Below, in pieces: positions 17,454 through 27,186 of a stretch of DNA of 64,000 bases. A model generated the notes under the pieces. The model saw nothing but the letters and a program-made list of their open reading frames with translations, did not search any database and had not been told where the DNA came from. Source of the DNA: Shewanella canadensis. Lineage in GTDB: Bacteria; Pseudomonadota; Gammaproteobacteria; Enterobacterales; Shewanellaceae. Position numbers and translations under genes: made by a program. How positions within the stretch are numbered: position 1 is the stretch's first letter; every line of letters begins with the position of its first letter. The stretch is taken from the NCBI RefSeq assembly GCF_003966225.1, contig NZ_RXNU01000014.1, positions 85,161 through 149,160 of the forward strand, read 5' to 3'.

Positions 17454-19778
17454 CTATCTTTGGTGCTTAGGCGTGGTTCCCCAGACATTCTTCTTTGCCG
17501 GACGTTGCTTTGATGACCCTGAGCTACTCCCTTTTCCAGCGCCAGCTTTGCCTGCGCCTTGCTTAGATGATGAGTCACTCTTGCCCTTAGCACCTGCACC
17601 GCCCTTAGGTTTACGATCGGAAAATTGATCTTCAGAGAAGCGGGTAAAGGCTTTCTTGCCCCCTTGCTCTTTATTCGTACTCGCCCCTTTGCCCGCACCA
17701 CCGCCTTTACCTTTGCTACGGTTCGCTTCACGCTCTTGGCGGGACTCTGCCGGCACTAAACAGTTAGGGCCGTTACCGATAAGCTTCTCTTTGCCCATCT
17801 CAATCAGCGTCTCACGGATCATCGGCCAGCCGACAGGATCATGATAGCGCAGCAGGGCTTTGTGCAGTTTACGTTGACGTCCACCTTTAGGCACCGCTAT
17901 CTGCTCGCTGGTGTGCTTCACATTTTTCAGTGAGTTCAGCTCGGTATGATAGATAGTCGTCGCGTTCGCCATGGGCGATGGATAAAAGTTCTGCACCTGA
18001 TCCAGCTTGAATTTCTCACCTTTCAGCCATAGCGCCAGATTCACCATATCTTCATTGGTCGTCCCCGGGTGAGCCGAGATAAAGTACGGGATAAGGTACT
18101 GCTTCTTACCCGCCTCTTTCGAATATTTATCGAACAGCTCTTTAAATCTGTCATAGCTGCCCATTCCCGGTTTCATCATCATATCGAGCGGCCCTTTCTC
18201 GGTATGCTCCGGAGCAATCTTGAGATAGCCACCAACATGATGGGTTGCCAGCTCTTTGACATAACGAGGGTCTTCGGATGCCAGGTCATAACGCACGCCC
18301 GATGCGATTAAGATCTTCTTAATGCCGGGCAGATCTCGCGCCGCCCGATACAGGTCGATAGTAGGTTGATGGTCGGTATCCATATGGCCACAAATATCGG
18401 GGAAGATGCAGGAGAGTCGGCGACAGGTTTGTTCTGCCTTCTCACTCTTACAGCCTAAGTGATACATGTTGGCCGTCGGCCCACCAAGATCTGAGATCAC
18501 CCCGGTAAAACCAGGAACCTTGCCCTGAATGTCTTTGATCTCGTTCACAATCGACTCTTGTGAACGGCTCTGAATAATCCGTCCCTCATGCTCGGTAATA
18601 GAGCAAAATGAGCAACCACCGAAGCAACCGCGCATGATGTTGATAGAGGTCTTAATCATGTCGTAGGCTGGAATATTCTCTTTACCATATGAAGGATGGG
18701 GAACACGCTGATACGCCAGATCAAACACTCCATCCATCTCATCGGTATTTAACGGTAACGCCGGTGGATTGACCCAAACAGCACGCTCCGCATGAACCTG
18801 AAACAGCGCTCTGGCGCAGCCAGGATTCTGCTCTTGGTGCAAAATTCGGGATGCATGAGCATAGAGAAATTTGTCTGCTGCCACTTTTTCATAACTTGGA
18901 AGTTGTATATAACTCTTCTCCCAAGGCTTAGGTTTGGGTGGCTGTACACTGATAGCCTTAGGGGCATCGTTATCGAATATCTTCTCATCCGTTGGTCCCG
19001 ACAGGTTTTTGCAGCCGACATCATCGGCACCATAGGGATTCGGGATTGGATCGATCTTATGAAGTTGATCTATTTTGCGCGAATCTACCCCCTTCCAGCC
19101 AGGTAAGGGCTCTTTACGAATAACCGTAGTACCACGGATATCATGCAGTTCAGAAATAGGCTCACCGCCGGCAAGACGATGGGAGAGCTCTACCAAAGGG
19201 CGCTCGGCATTGCCGTAAACCAGAATGTCAGCCTTGGCATCCAATATTACACTGCGGCGCACTTTATCGGACCAATAATCGTAGTGAGCGGTGCGGCGAA
19301 GACTAGCCTCTATGCCACCGATGATCACGGGAACCTGTTTGAAGGCCTCTTTACAGCGCTGGGTATAGACGGTTACCGCACGATCGGGGCGCTTTCCACC
19401 AATGTCACCGGCGGTATAGGCATCGTCATGGCGCATACGACGCTCGGCAGTGTAACGGTTGATCATCGAATCCATATTGCCGGCGGTGACACCAAAATAG
19501 AGGTTGGGTTTACCCAGCTTCATAAAGTCGTTTTTGTTAGACCAATCCGGCTGAGAGATAATCCCCACTCTAAAACCCTGAGCTTCCAACATGCGCCCGA
19601 TGATCGCCATACCGAAGCTTGGATGATCCACGTAAGCGTCACCTGTCACTATGATGATGTCGCAACTATCCCAACCCAGCTTATCCATCTCTTTACGAGA
19701 CATAGGTAAAAAAGGAGCAGGACGCTTCAGCTCAGAGCGGTGCTTAGGGTAAGTAAATAATGTGGATTCAACTTGCAT
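17454..19778 (-). CDS. ygiQ: YgiQ-family radical SAM protein
   Basis: 774 residues. The N-terminal domain resembles the cobalamin-binding-like half of UPF0313 proteins (DIIIVTGDAYVDHPSFG). The radical-SAM cluster motif C-x3-C-x2-C is CFGGCSFCS near the middle, followed by a TIM-barrel-like region (SDLGGPTANMYHLGCK, RYDLASED). The function of YgiQ is not settled. Past about residue 685 comes a low-complexity tail rich in K, G, S and A, with repeated GAGKG/GKGGG patterns, which may bind RNA or be disordered. No partner gene; 76 bp from the DUF1232 gene start on the same strand. Confidence 0.9.
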   Translation of the reverse strand: MQVESTLFTYPKHRSELKRPAPFLPMSRKEMDKLGWDSCDIIIVTGDAYVDHPSFGMAIIGRMLEAQGFRVGIISQPDWSNKNDFMKLGKPNLYFGVTAGNMDSMINRYTAERRMRHDDAYTAGDIGGKRPDRAVTVYTQRCKEAFKQVPVIIGGIEASLRRTAHYDYWSDKVRRSVILDAKADILVYGNAERPLVELSHRLAGGEPISELHDIRGTTVIRKEPLPGWKGVDSRKIDQLHKIDPIPNPYGADDVGCKNLSGPTDEKIFDNDAPKAISVQPPKPKPWEKSYIQLPSYEKVAADKFLYAHASRILHQEQNPGCARALFQVHAERAVWVNPPALPLNTDEMDGVFDLAYQRVPHPSYGKENIPAYDMIKTSINIMRGCFGGCSFCSITEHEGRIIQSRSQESIVNEIKDIQGKVPGFTGVISDLGGPTANMYHLGCKSEKAEQTCRRLSCIFPDICGHMDTDHQPTIDLYRAARDLPGIKKILIASGVRYDLASEDPRYVKELATHHVGGYLKIAPEHTEKGPLDMMMKPGMGSYDRFKELFDKYSKEAGKKQYLIPYFISAHPGTTNEDMVNLALWLKGEKFKLDQVQNFYPSPMANATTIYHTELNSLKNVKHTSEQIAVPKGGRQRKLHKALLRYHDPVGWPMIRETLIEMGKEKLIGNGPNCLVPAESRQEREANRSKGKGGGAGKGASTNKEQGGKKAFTRFSEDQFSDRKPKGGAGAKGKSDSSSKQGAGKAGAGKGSSSGSSKQRPAKKNVWGTTPKHQR

Positions 19779-19981
19779 GAGTTTTACAGCCTGACTATCA
19801 AATATGGAAAAGATAAAACATTCGCGCCCCCGAAAGGGAGGCGGAGTATAACAGGGGACAGGGGGTGAGTGCGAACAAAAAACAACCAGCCAAGCAATAA
19901 TGCTCAGATAAAATGGCTCAAATTTGATTCACCCTATAAAGTGTAGGGATGCTTATCCACACTCAGATAGAGGGTACTAGC

Positions 19982-20383
19982 TTACGCTAAGCTAGAGAAA
20001 AAATAGCCTAAGTTAATACCGGCGAGGCTCAGTATAACCAGCCAACTCAGTAACCCTCCCCAAAAACGGCCCAGATGATAACCTCCCCGACCTTGCGTCA
20101 AACCTATCGCATGCAAGATTCGACTTATGATCCACACGATGCCCAGAATATGCAAAAACAGGTCCGGTAGATGATTCTGTTCTGCCACCAGCAATAAAAT
20201 CATGGCTATCGGTGCATTTTCCACTAGATTGGCGTGCACCCGATTAGCCAGCCTTAACTCTTCATTACCAGAACTGCCCAAACCAATTTTATGCGTTCTA
20301 CGTAGTTGAATTACTCGCATTGCAAACATGACGACTAAAATTGCAGTAATACTGATATACAGGCCTGAAATGGCAACTGACAT
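19982..20383 (-). CDS. MAPEG-family membrane protein
   Basis: 133 residues starting at the ATG at 20383, where AGGAAG stands 5-10 nt upstream; a longer frame to 20416 lacks a ribosome site. Four membrane helices and the motif RVHANLVENAPIAMILLL are typical of the MAPEG family (membrane-associated eicosanoid/glutathione metabolism; YecN-like in bacteria). The bacterial members' substrates are mostly unknown. Isolated gene. Confidence 0.8.
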   Translation of the reverse strand: MSVAISGLYISITAILVVMFAMRVIQLRRTHKIGLGSSGNEELRLANRVHANLVENAPIAMILLLVAEQNHLPDLFLHILGIVWIISRILHAIGLTQGRGGYHLGRFWGGLLSWLVILSLAGINLGYFFSSLA

Positions 20384-20432
20384 AAGGCTTCCTTTTATTG
20401 TAGTTTCACCCAGCATTACAACTTCTGGGCAG

Positions 20433-20752
20433 TAATACCAATCAGTATAAAGATGTGATCGCTCAGCGAGAGTTTAGCGCTTCTGAGGCAAGGTCATCAA
20501 TTGCTCCTGCATAAATGACATTTGCAACATCCATGTTGCTCGCAGCGAGTGAAGAGCATAGTTGTTCTACGTTTAAGCTCGTTAACGCAGCATCAGAAGC
20601 ACTAAAACTCGCCTTTCAGGAGTATTTTTTGGCTGCCTACTTCTTCGTTGAATAGCTTCACAAGGGATCACCATTGCATCACCTACTTCGCCTTGAATTA
20701 GTTTGCCAAAAATAACTCTGAGTAGATCACTTTCTTATACTGATTGGTATAA
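20433..20752. mobile_element. MITE-like element with 28-bp terminal inverted repeats
   Basis: The two ends (20433-20460 and 20725-20752) are inverted copies matching at 24 of 28 bases, with the shared core TACCAATCAGTATAA and a shared GTGATC. The ~260 bp between has no open frame of note but contains smaller dyads. The size, lack of a gene and terminal inverted repeats fit a non-autonomous transposable element. No clear target duplication could be fixed by eye. It fills the gap between the MAPEG and exporter genes. Confidence 0.7.
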
Positions 20753-20850
20753 GTAAATATTTTCCATCTGATTAACCTTTTTCCCACAAACTAGGTTAAT
20801 ATGCGCTCGTTTGGCATTCCCGAAAACTAAAACTACATTGGACCCTGCTT

Positions 20851-22071
20851 GTGAACAACGAAGAATTTCTAGAGAAACGTCGATTTATCATTAAATTAGG
20901 CAAGTCTCTGCACAAGTTTGGCACCCCGGCTTACCGGCTGGAAGCTCACCTTCAAGCCGTCTCTGAATTATTGGGGCTCGAGGGCTATTTTCTTATCTCT
21001 CCCACCGCCATGACCTTCGTGCTGCAACACGATACCGATCAAGAGTACAACCATGTAGCCAGGGTAAAGCCAGGTGAATTAGATCTCGGCGCTCTGGCGC
21101 GTACCGATGAACTGGTCGAAGAGTTAGTCTCCGGTAAACGCACTCTTCAGGAAGCCTTAGAACGACTGGACGAGATAGCCAATAAACCCAATGCCTATGG
21201 TCCACTGTTAACTTTACTGGCTTTTGGCAGCTCGGCAGGAGCCTTTGCCATGCTTATGGGAACGAGCTGGAACGATGTTTTCTGGTCTGCCCTGCTTGGC
21301 TTCATGGTCTATGGGCTGGTCTATCGCGCCGAACGTTCTAAACGTATGGCCGAAATGCTCGAACCCTTAGCAGCTATCCTATGTGCCATAATCGCCAGTG
21401 GCATCGCTCAACTTGATCCCCATATCAACCTCCCTGTGGTGATCTTATCCGGCATCATTATCTTTGTTCCCGGCCTCGCGCTCACCTTAGGCTTAGCTGA
21501 GCTCGCCGCCAGAGATCTGATATCCGGGACGGCCCGTGTCATGGATGCGTGCATGCTGCTGTTTAAGCTCTATTTTGGGGCGATTTTCGGCATGGTGGTT
21601 GGCAAGGCGATATTTGGTGAAGCCATCTACTTTGAACCCGAGCCGGTACCACAAGTCGCCATCTGGTCTGCAGTGCCAATCCTCTCGATGGCACTAGTGA
21701 TTATATTTAAGGCCCGCATGAAAGACTCTCCCTGGGGAGTACTCGCAGGCATCGTCGCCTTCTTCTCATCTATGCTGGGCGGCATCTACTTAGGTGACTC
21801 TATCGGCATCTTCTTTGGCGCATTCGCCGTGGGCGTCTACTCAAACCTGTTTGCACGCTGGATGAAAGCCCCCGCTTCTATCGCCCTACTACAGGGTATC
21901 GTTATTTTAGTTCCGGGTAGTAAAACTTATATTGGACTGAACACGCTTATCTTAGGCGAAACTATGCTTAACCAGTCACACATTGGTAGCCAGATTTTCC
22001 TGATATTTATGTCACTCGTCGCCGGATTAATTTTTGCTAACGTCGCGGTTTCACCGCGAAGAACGCTATAA
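20851..22071 (+). CDS. ThrE-type threonine/serine exporter family protein
   Basis: 406 residues from GTG 20851. The first ~110 residues are the soluble part (LHKFGTPAYRLEAHLQAVSELLGL). It is followed by about ten membrane helices in two halves, matching the DUF1212 plus DUF3815 fusion that defines the ThrE family (FVPGLALTLGLAELAARDLISGTARV and the second half's LVPGSKTYIG). Known members export threonine and serine; substrate here is inferred. Single gene; a dyad (GGTGATG / CATCACC, 22104-22132) follows but lacks a T run. Confidence 0.8.
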   Translation: MNNEEFLEKRRFIIKLGKSLHKFGTPAYRLEAHLQAVSELLGLEGYFLISPTAMTFVLQHDTDQEYNHVARVKPGELDLGALARTDELVEELVSGKRTLQEALERLDEIANKPNAYGPLLTLLAFGSSAGAFAMLMGTSWNDVFWSALLGFMVYGLVYRAERSKRMAEMLEPLAAILCAIIASGIAQLDPHINLPVVILSGIIIFVPGLALTLGLAELAARDLISGTARVMDACMLLFKLYFGAIFGMVVGKAIFGEAIYFEPEPVPQVAIWSAVPILSMALVIIFKARMKDSPWGVLAGIVAFFSSMLGGIYLGDSIGIFFGAFAVGVYSNLFARWMKAPASIALLQGIVILVPGSKTYIGLNTLILGETMLNQSHIGSQIFLIFMSLVAGLIFANVAVSPRRTL

Positions 22072-22279
22072 AACCCATCTATACTAGCGAACAACTCTGT
22101 AATGGTGATGTTTTTTCCCGAAAAGCATCACCGCTACATCTGCATTTGCTTAAGTAAAATCATCCACTTATTTTCCTTTTTTTCTTGACTAACTCACCAC
22201 TGGAGTGTGTTATTAAATTGTAAGGAAAATGTTCACTTCCTCATCAGTCAATCGAAAGGTACTCATATAAGGCGAACCT

Positions 22280-23917
22280 ATGCAGGGTAATAAGTCGTAT
22301 CTATCTCTTTTCATTGCCAGCCTTTTAGCCTCTACGGCTAGTTGGGGAGAAGAGGTAAATTCGAAGCAAGGTGAGCTAACCTGGAAAAAAAAGCTGAGTA
22401 AGATAGTTGTCACCAGCAACCCCATTTTCGATGAATCAGATCCCGATAGTTTTTTCATTCACCGCTGGGCCAACTACCTGCATATCAATACCAGAGAGAC
22501 GGTGATCTTAAATAAGCTCACCTTCTCAGAAGGCAGTCGTATTAGCCTAAAAGATCTGGAAGAAGCACAGAGAAACTTAAGAGCAGAGCCCTATATACGA
22601 GATGCTAAAATCAGCTTCTCTGAGAGAGACCCACAGGCCGATACTCCCGCTGAAGGTGAAACAGTATTGGTAGAAACCTGGGATAACTGGTCATTGCTCC
22701 CAACCTTTAGCGTGGGACGTAGTGGAGGAGAGAGTAAGTTTTCGATTGGAATAAAAGAAGATAACCTGCTGGGATATGGCATAAGAACAAGGTTAAAGTA
22801 TAAATCTGACGCCGATAGAACCGGCTACAAGCTTGCCTTCGAGGCGCCACTGGATAACGTCATCAAACACTCTAAAGTCGCTGTCAGCTTTCAAGACAAC
22901 AGTGATGGCCAGGCGACACAGTTTTATTTTAACAAACCCTTTTATACCTTAGATACCAAAGATAGCTATTCCGTTACTTATGTAGACGAACTACGTAACG
23001 ATACCCTTAAACAGAATGGAATGGATATCAATGAATTTGAGCACAAACAAGACTATTTTGAGATTAAATATGGCTGGCGCATATCAAAAAACGATAATGC
23101 CAGATCTCGAATTATCACGGGTATAACTCAAAATAAAAATGAATTCTCTCATCTCGACACCTACCCGGACTCGGAGCTTCCTCAAGACAGAGACTTTCTT
23201 TATCCTTGGGTCGCCTATGAGTTTCTTCAGGATGATTATACCGTCCTCAACAATGTTCACCTGATAAATTACAACGAAGACTTTAACTTAGGCTGGCACC
23301 ACTATCTGAAGTTTGGCTTAGAGACCAATGATACCGATAGCAGTTCATCCCCGGGTTACCATATAAACTGGAAAACGACTCGTGGCTATCAAGATGAAGA
23401 AGAGTTGCTTCTATTGGCATTCGACGGGACGGCTGCCTTAGCCACCAGTCAGGATGATTTCTACCGGCTCAATGCATCGGCCGAATACTTCTATCAGATA
23501 AATCCTAAGTGGACCGCATACACAAAAACAAGGATCAGCACCTCAAAGAATAACTATCTTGATCAGACCTTCGCCCTGGGTGATGACACCGGGCTCAGAG
23601 GCTATCCCAATGATTATCAACATGGTGATAATCAATGGTTATTGACGACAGAGATCCGCAACTATCCAAATATTAACCTCTACCAACTCGCAGAGCTAGG
23701 CTGGGCCGCTTTTGTCGATGTAGGTCAGGCGTTTGGTGGCCCGGATGAACATAATGAAGTCTCCGGTCCCATTGGCAGCTTAGGTATCGGTGCTCGAATT
23801 TACTCATCCCGCTCAAGCTATGGCAACGTGGCTCATATCGACTTCAGTGTGCCTTTCACCTCCGGAGAAGAGGTCAATAGCTGGGAGTGGCGCTTCCAGG
23901 TTAAAAATCATTTCTAA
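22280..23917 (+). CDS. POTRA/Omp85-like outer-membrane protein
   Basis: 545 residues: signal peptide (to about residue 23), a POTRA-like segment (about 40-135, with LEEAQRNLRAEPYIRDAKI) and a C-terminal beta-barrel with the family features YGIRTRLKYK, LRGYPN (the L6 R-G-Y-like motif) and a final aromatic residue (VKNHF). With only one visible POTRA it is shorter than BamA (~800) and close to other small Omp85-family proteins such as patatin-free TamA-like members. It could insert or export a partner, but there is no partner in an operon here. Overlap with upstream control region is none; ATG preceded by AAGGCG. Confidence 0.7.
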   Translation: MQGNKSYLSLFIASLLASTASWGEEVNSKQGELTWKKKLSKIVVTSNPIFDESDPDSFFIHRWANYLHINTRETVILNKLTFSEGSRISLKDLEEAQRNLRAEPYIRDAKISFSERDPQADTPAEGETVLVETWDNWSLLPTFSVGRSGGESKFSIGIKEDNLLGYGIRTRLKYKSDADRTGYKLAFEAPLDNVIKHSKVAVSFQDNSDGQATQFYFNKPFYTLDTKDSYSVTYVDELRNDTLKQNGMDINEFEHKQDYFEIKYGWRISKNDNARSRIITGITQNKNEFSHLDTYPDSELPQDRDFLYPWVAYEFLQDDYTVLNNVHLINYNEDFNLGWHHYLKFGLETNDTDSSSSPGYHINWKTTRGYQDEEELLLLAFDGTAALATSQDDFYRLNASAEYFYQINPKWTAYTKTRISTSKNNYLDQTFALGDDTGLRGYPNDYQHGDNQWLLTTEIRNYPNINLYQLAELGWAAFVDVGQAFGGPDEHNEVSGPIGSLGIGARIYSSRSSYGNVAHIDFSVPFTSGEEVNSWEWRFQVKNHF

Positions 23918-23974
23918 CCGACTATAATTCAGTTCAGTGACCTAAACTCATAGGAGTTCAGACTGATAACATCC

Positions 23975-24775
23975 ATGGTGAACTCAACCCTCCTATACCT
24001 AACCTTGCTATTTACTTGCCTCATTAGCGGATGTCTGGCGGCTCAACCATTGAAGATCGTCTGTCATGAATTTGCTCCATTCAGCTTTCAAGATGTAAAC
24101 CAGACGACTGGGATTCTGGTTGAAATAGCACAAATAGCTTGTAGAAGTTGGGAGGATGGATGTGAGATCGAGTTACTACCCAATCGGCGGGCCAAACAGA
24201 CCTTTAATCATGGACTCGCTAATGGTCACTTTATGGGGTGGAATGAAGACCGAGCAAAATCTATATGGTTCTCTATTCCACTCCTGCAAACAGAATATGG
24301 ATTCTACTCGCTACAAAATAAAAGAATCAGTAAAGTTGAACAACTCGCAGAAAAAAATGTAGGCGTTTTAGCTCCTTCAAATACCTATGAGTCACTGTTA
24401 GAAATAGACAAAAGCCTCCAACAACTTGGGCACTTACCCATGAATATCATTCAGCTTGCATCTGCTAATGAGCAGCCTATAAAAATGTTGGCTATGGCTC
24501 GCTTTAATGCTTATTTTGTCAATCGGGATGTCGGCGCTTATTATGCGGACAGACTGGATATTCAGAACCTGCACTATCTGAGTAGCGGAAAAGTTATTCA
24601 ATATCATCTTGGCTTTAAAATACAATTTAACAAGTATGAAACGATCAAGTCTTTCAACCATCATCTGGAGTCACTCTTCCAACAGGGGGTGTTCGACTCA
24701 CTTTTTCATAGTTGGAATATGTCCCCCCCTAAACTCAATCAGTCAGAATATCTGGGGCTCAATATTCCCTATTAA
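23975..24775 (+). CDS. Periplasmic amino-acid-type solute-binding protein (SBP_bac_3-like)
   Basis: 266 residues. The N-terminus is hydrophobic and ends LISGC, an acceptable lipobox, so it may be a lipoprotein. The mature part starts KIVCHEFAPFSFQD and contains GILVEIAQIA and MGWNEDRAKSIWFS, the pattern of family-3 solute-binding folds. There are no transporter subunits beside it; orphan binding proteins of this type are common in Shewanella and Vibrio and may have sensory roles. The first codon could be ATG 23975 after GGAGTTCAGACTG. Converges with the regulator gene, overlapping by four bases at the stops. Confidence 0.65.
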   Translation: MVNSTLLYLTLLFTCLISGCLAAQPLKIVCHEFAPFSFQDVNQTTGILVEIAQIACRSWEDGCEIELLPNRRAKQTFNHGLANGHFMGWNEDRAKSIWFSIPLLQTEYGFYSLQNKRISKVEQLAEKNVGVLAPSNTYESLLEIDKSLQQLGHLPMNIIQLASANEQPIKMLAMARFNAYFVNRDVGAYYADRLDIQNLHYLSSGKVIQYHLGFKIQFNKYETIKSFNHHLESLFQQGVFDSLFHSWNMSPPKLNQSEYLGLNIPY

Positions 24776-26862
24776 ATTTTATGCTTCAGCGACACACTAT
24801 AAATATCAGCATCATTGATCCCCAGCATGCTCACAACCACTCTATCTTCAGTGGCTATAGCGAGTGCACGTTCATTTCTTATCGACAGTGCAGGCAAGCT
24901 AAACGCAACATGCTCCCCCCCTTCAGCATCTATACGAACCACAATATCTTCATTATCGGTTCGCTTTAAAAAGTACAATTCAGAGTTGTGATAAAAAAAG
25001 CTGCCCCAATCTCCAGCAGCCAACTCGTCAGTAACTAGAGACTCACGGGCTTCATCGGCGGGAAGGTAGAATATCCCCGCTAGATTATCTTTGCTGTAAT
25101 AGAGTCCACCTTGTTGATCTTCGATGGCATATTTTCCATCTTCAACGACCGCTTCAACCTTCTCGCTGGCTAAGGTATAGCGATATATTCCCCATTTCCC
25201 CGCCATATTAGATGAAAAATACAATTGAGTTCCATCTCGTGAAAATGACGGATTTCTTATATCTCCGTCTATACCTTCCAGGCTCATTAATTTTCCACCA
25301 GGCAAACGGCCTAAAAACAGCTCATAGTTGAGACTCTGCGCTGGCTTCATGGCGATTGCAAATTGATTATTTACCGGAGATACCGCAGGAATACTCACCA
25401 AACCTTGTTCACGGGTTAACTGCTTGCTGTCTGTTTCTTGCTTGAGCCATAGCTCCCATGTCCCGCTTCTATTGGAGAGGAAGAGTATATCCCCTGTAGA
25501 CATAACCGCCTGACCAAACATATCCCTCGATGATGAGGCTAACTGGCGATGTACCTGGCCATCGGTTAATGAACGGATAGTGATATGTTCCTGAGCAATG
25601 TGGCGGGAATAATATAACTCTTGGGTTCCATAATTCAGAGCTAAGCTACTGATCGTATCGTCATGGTGAAAATCCATCAGCTTTTTGCTTCCCATATCAA
25701 AAATCTCAATCACAAAGCTGCCATCACGCAGGGCGTTGAAATAGATCTGATTGGCTTGTTGATCCCACTCCAGCCCTATCACCATAGTCTCACCATCAAC
25801 CAACAACTGGGCATCCTGAGTTAAGGATTTAACGAACACCTTAGCCTTCATCTCCACCGACCGAACAAAGACTAACTGCTGACTATCGGCAGACCAGCTC
25901 ATCAGCAGGTCTTCCTCGCCGGCAGCAGGAAAGGTAAACGGGGAGATCTCTGCCGACTCAAAACGATAAGTAACAATGGATACTCGATCCTCCTGAGATT
26001 TCGCATAAGCGAGTCGTTGACCATCGGGTGACCACTCCAAACTATGCAGATAACCGATACTCATACAACCAGTATCAATTTTATTATCTCTATTGGTGAT
26101 GAGCTCACGGACATGTACCGAGCACTCACCCGATTCATTAAATCGAAAATAGGCTAATGAGAGACCATCCGGTGACCAGGTCGGTGATGTCTCCCTATCT
26201 GAAGTCATGGTTATCTGCCTAAGTGGCGCATCTTGATCACTCAGGTCTTTAATATATAGCTGTCCTTTGCGCTTTTCACGACGCCACTGAAATGCCATGT
26301 AACGCCCATCAGGGGAGATAGCGGCCTGCTCCTCCACCCCTTCAAAATTGGTTATACGGGTTGCGAGCTTTTCAGTATTGGGTTGAGCGGAGTCATGGGT
26401 AAGTTCGATAACAGCAAACATGACAGAGATCAGAGTGAATATGATCCCAGCTAAAAGGAAGGGTGTGTAACGATTATGAGTTTTTGAGTTTTTGGTGTTA
26501 GAGCGTAATTGAATATCTGGGGTCTCTTCAATACAGGTTGGAGTAATAAGCAGTTGATAACCCACTTTGGTAATCGTTTTAAAATAGGTTTCCGGCTCTA
26601 TGCCAAGCTCAGTTAGCGACTTTCTTAACTGCCATATCGCATTACCCGTTCCACGCTTGCCGACTTCAATATTTCCCAGCCACACCTCATCGATTGCCTG
26701 CTCTTTAGTGACAGTTTGCCCCGCATGCAAGATGAGAAGCTTGAGAAACTCGAATACCTTGGCAGGAAGTTGAACCGATTTATCGCCAACTGAAATTGTC
26801 ATATCATGGCAATTAATCACGCATTCGCCGAGTTGGTATTTTTGATATGGCAATGAGATCAT
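24772..26862 (-). CDS. Membrane-spanning wHTH regulator with WD40/TolB-like propeller (CadC-like)
   Basis: 696 residues. Residues ~10-105 are an OmpR/PhoB-type winged helix (LPAKVFEFLKLLILHAGQTV and RTLITKVGYQL-like end FKTITKVGYQLL). One membrane helix lies near 135-155. The periplasmic part is a series of PD40/TolB-like repeats (ISPDGRYMAF, WSPDGLSLAYF, WSPDGQRLAYA, FSRDGTQLYFSS). This is a ToxR/CadC-like one-component sensor common in Shewanella and Alteromonas, with signal read in the periplasm. Targets unknown; close to a solute-binding protein gene and upstream of the inactive S8 gene. Confidence 0.8.
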   Translation of the reverse strand: MISLPYQKYQLGECVINCHDMTISVGDKSVQLPAKVFEFLKLLILHAGQTVTKEQAIDEVWLGNIEVGKRGTGNAIWQLRKSLTELGIEPETYFKTITKVGYQLLITPTCIEETPDIQLRSNTKNSKTHNRYTPFLLAGIIFTLISVMFAVIELTHDSAQPNTEKLATRITNFEGVEEQAAISPDGRYMAFQWRREKRKGQLYIKDLSDQDAPLRQITMTSDRETSPTWSPDGLSLAYFRFNESGECSVHVRELITNRDNKIDTGCMSIGYLHSLEWSPDGQRLAYAKSQEDRVSIVTYRFESAEISPFTFPAAGEEDLLMSWSADSQQLVFVRSVEMKAKVFVKSLTQDAQLLVDGETMVIGLEWDQQANQIYFNALRDGSFVIEIFDMGSKKLMDFHHDDTISSLALNYGTQELYYSRHIAQEHITIRSLTDGQVHRQLASSSRDMFGQAVMSTGDILFLSNRSGTWELWLKQETDSKQLTREQGLVSIPAVSPVNNQFAIAMKPAQSLNYELFLGRLPGGKLMSLEGIDGDIRNPSFSRDGTQLYFSSNMAGKWGIYRYTLASEKVEAVVEDGKYAIEDQQGGLYYSKDNLAGIFYLPADEARESLVTDELAAGDWGSFFYHNSELYFLKRTDNEDIVVRIDAEGGEHVAFSLPALSIRNERALAIATEDRVVVSMLGINDADIYSVSLKHKI

Positions 26863-27186
26863 GATCTAGGGGCGAACTCCGGGGGTGAAAATGGGATCGC
26901 TAAGAAAAATTAACTCACCACAAACACACACTAAGATGTTAACGTTTTATTAACACCCATCATAAAGCCCCTATTCACTTTGTCTATAGCAAGGCTGAGA
27001 TGCACACGCTCACAATGGAAAAGTGACAATACACTAATGCCTGCACTAATGTAGTAATCACATAAACTAATTTAATTAAAGCAGCTATTTAGTATTAGGT
27101 TCTTCTATTACATCAAGTCAGTTGTATCAAATTGTACAAAGAGAGCCCTTGCAGGGCTCTCTTATGTATATCCCTATATTAATTTC
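26863..27186. terminator. Gap with terminator of the inactive subtilase gene
   Basis: Holds the promoter region of the wHTH regulator. A perfect hairpin GAGAGCCCT / AGGGCTCTC lies at 27141-27161, with short T runs on both sides; it serves the minus-strand S8 gene ending at 27187. Nothing else seen. Confidence 0.7.
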
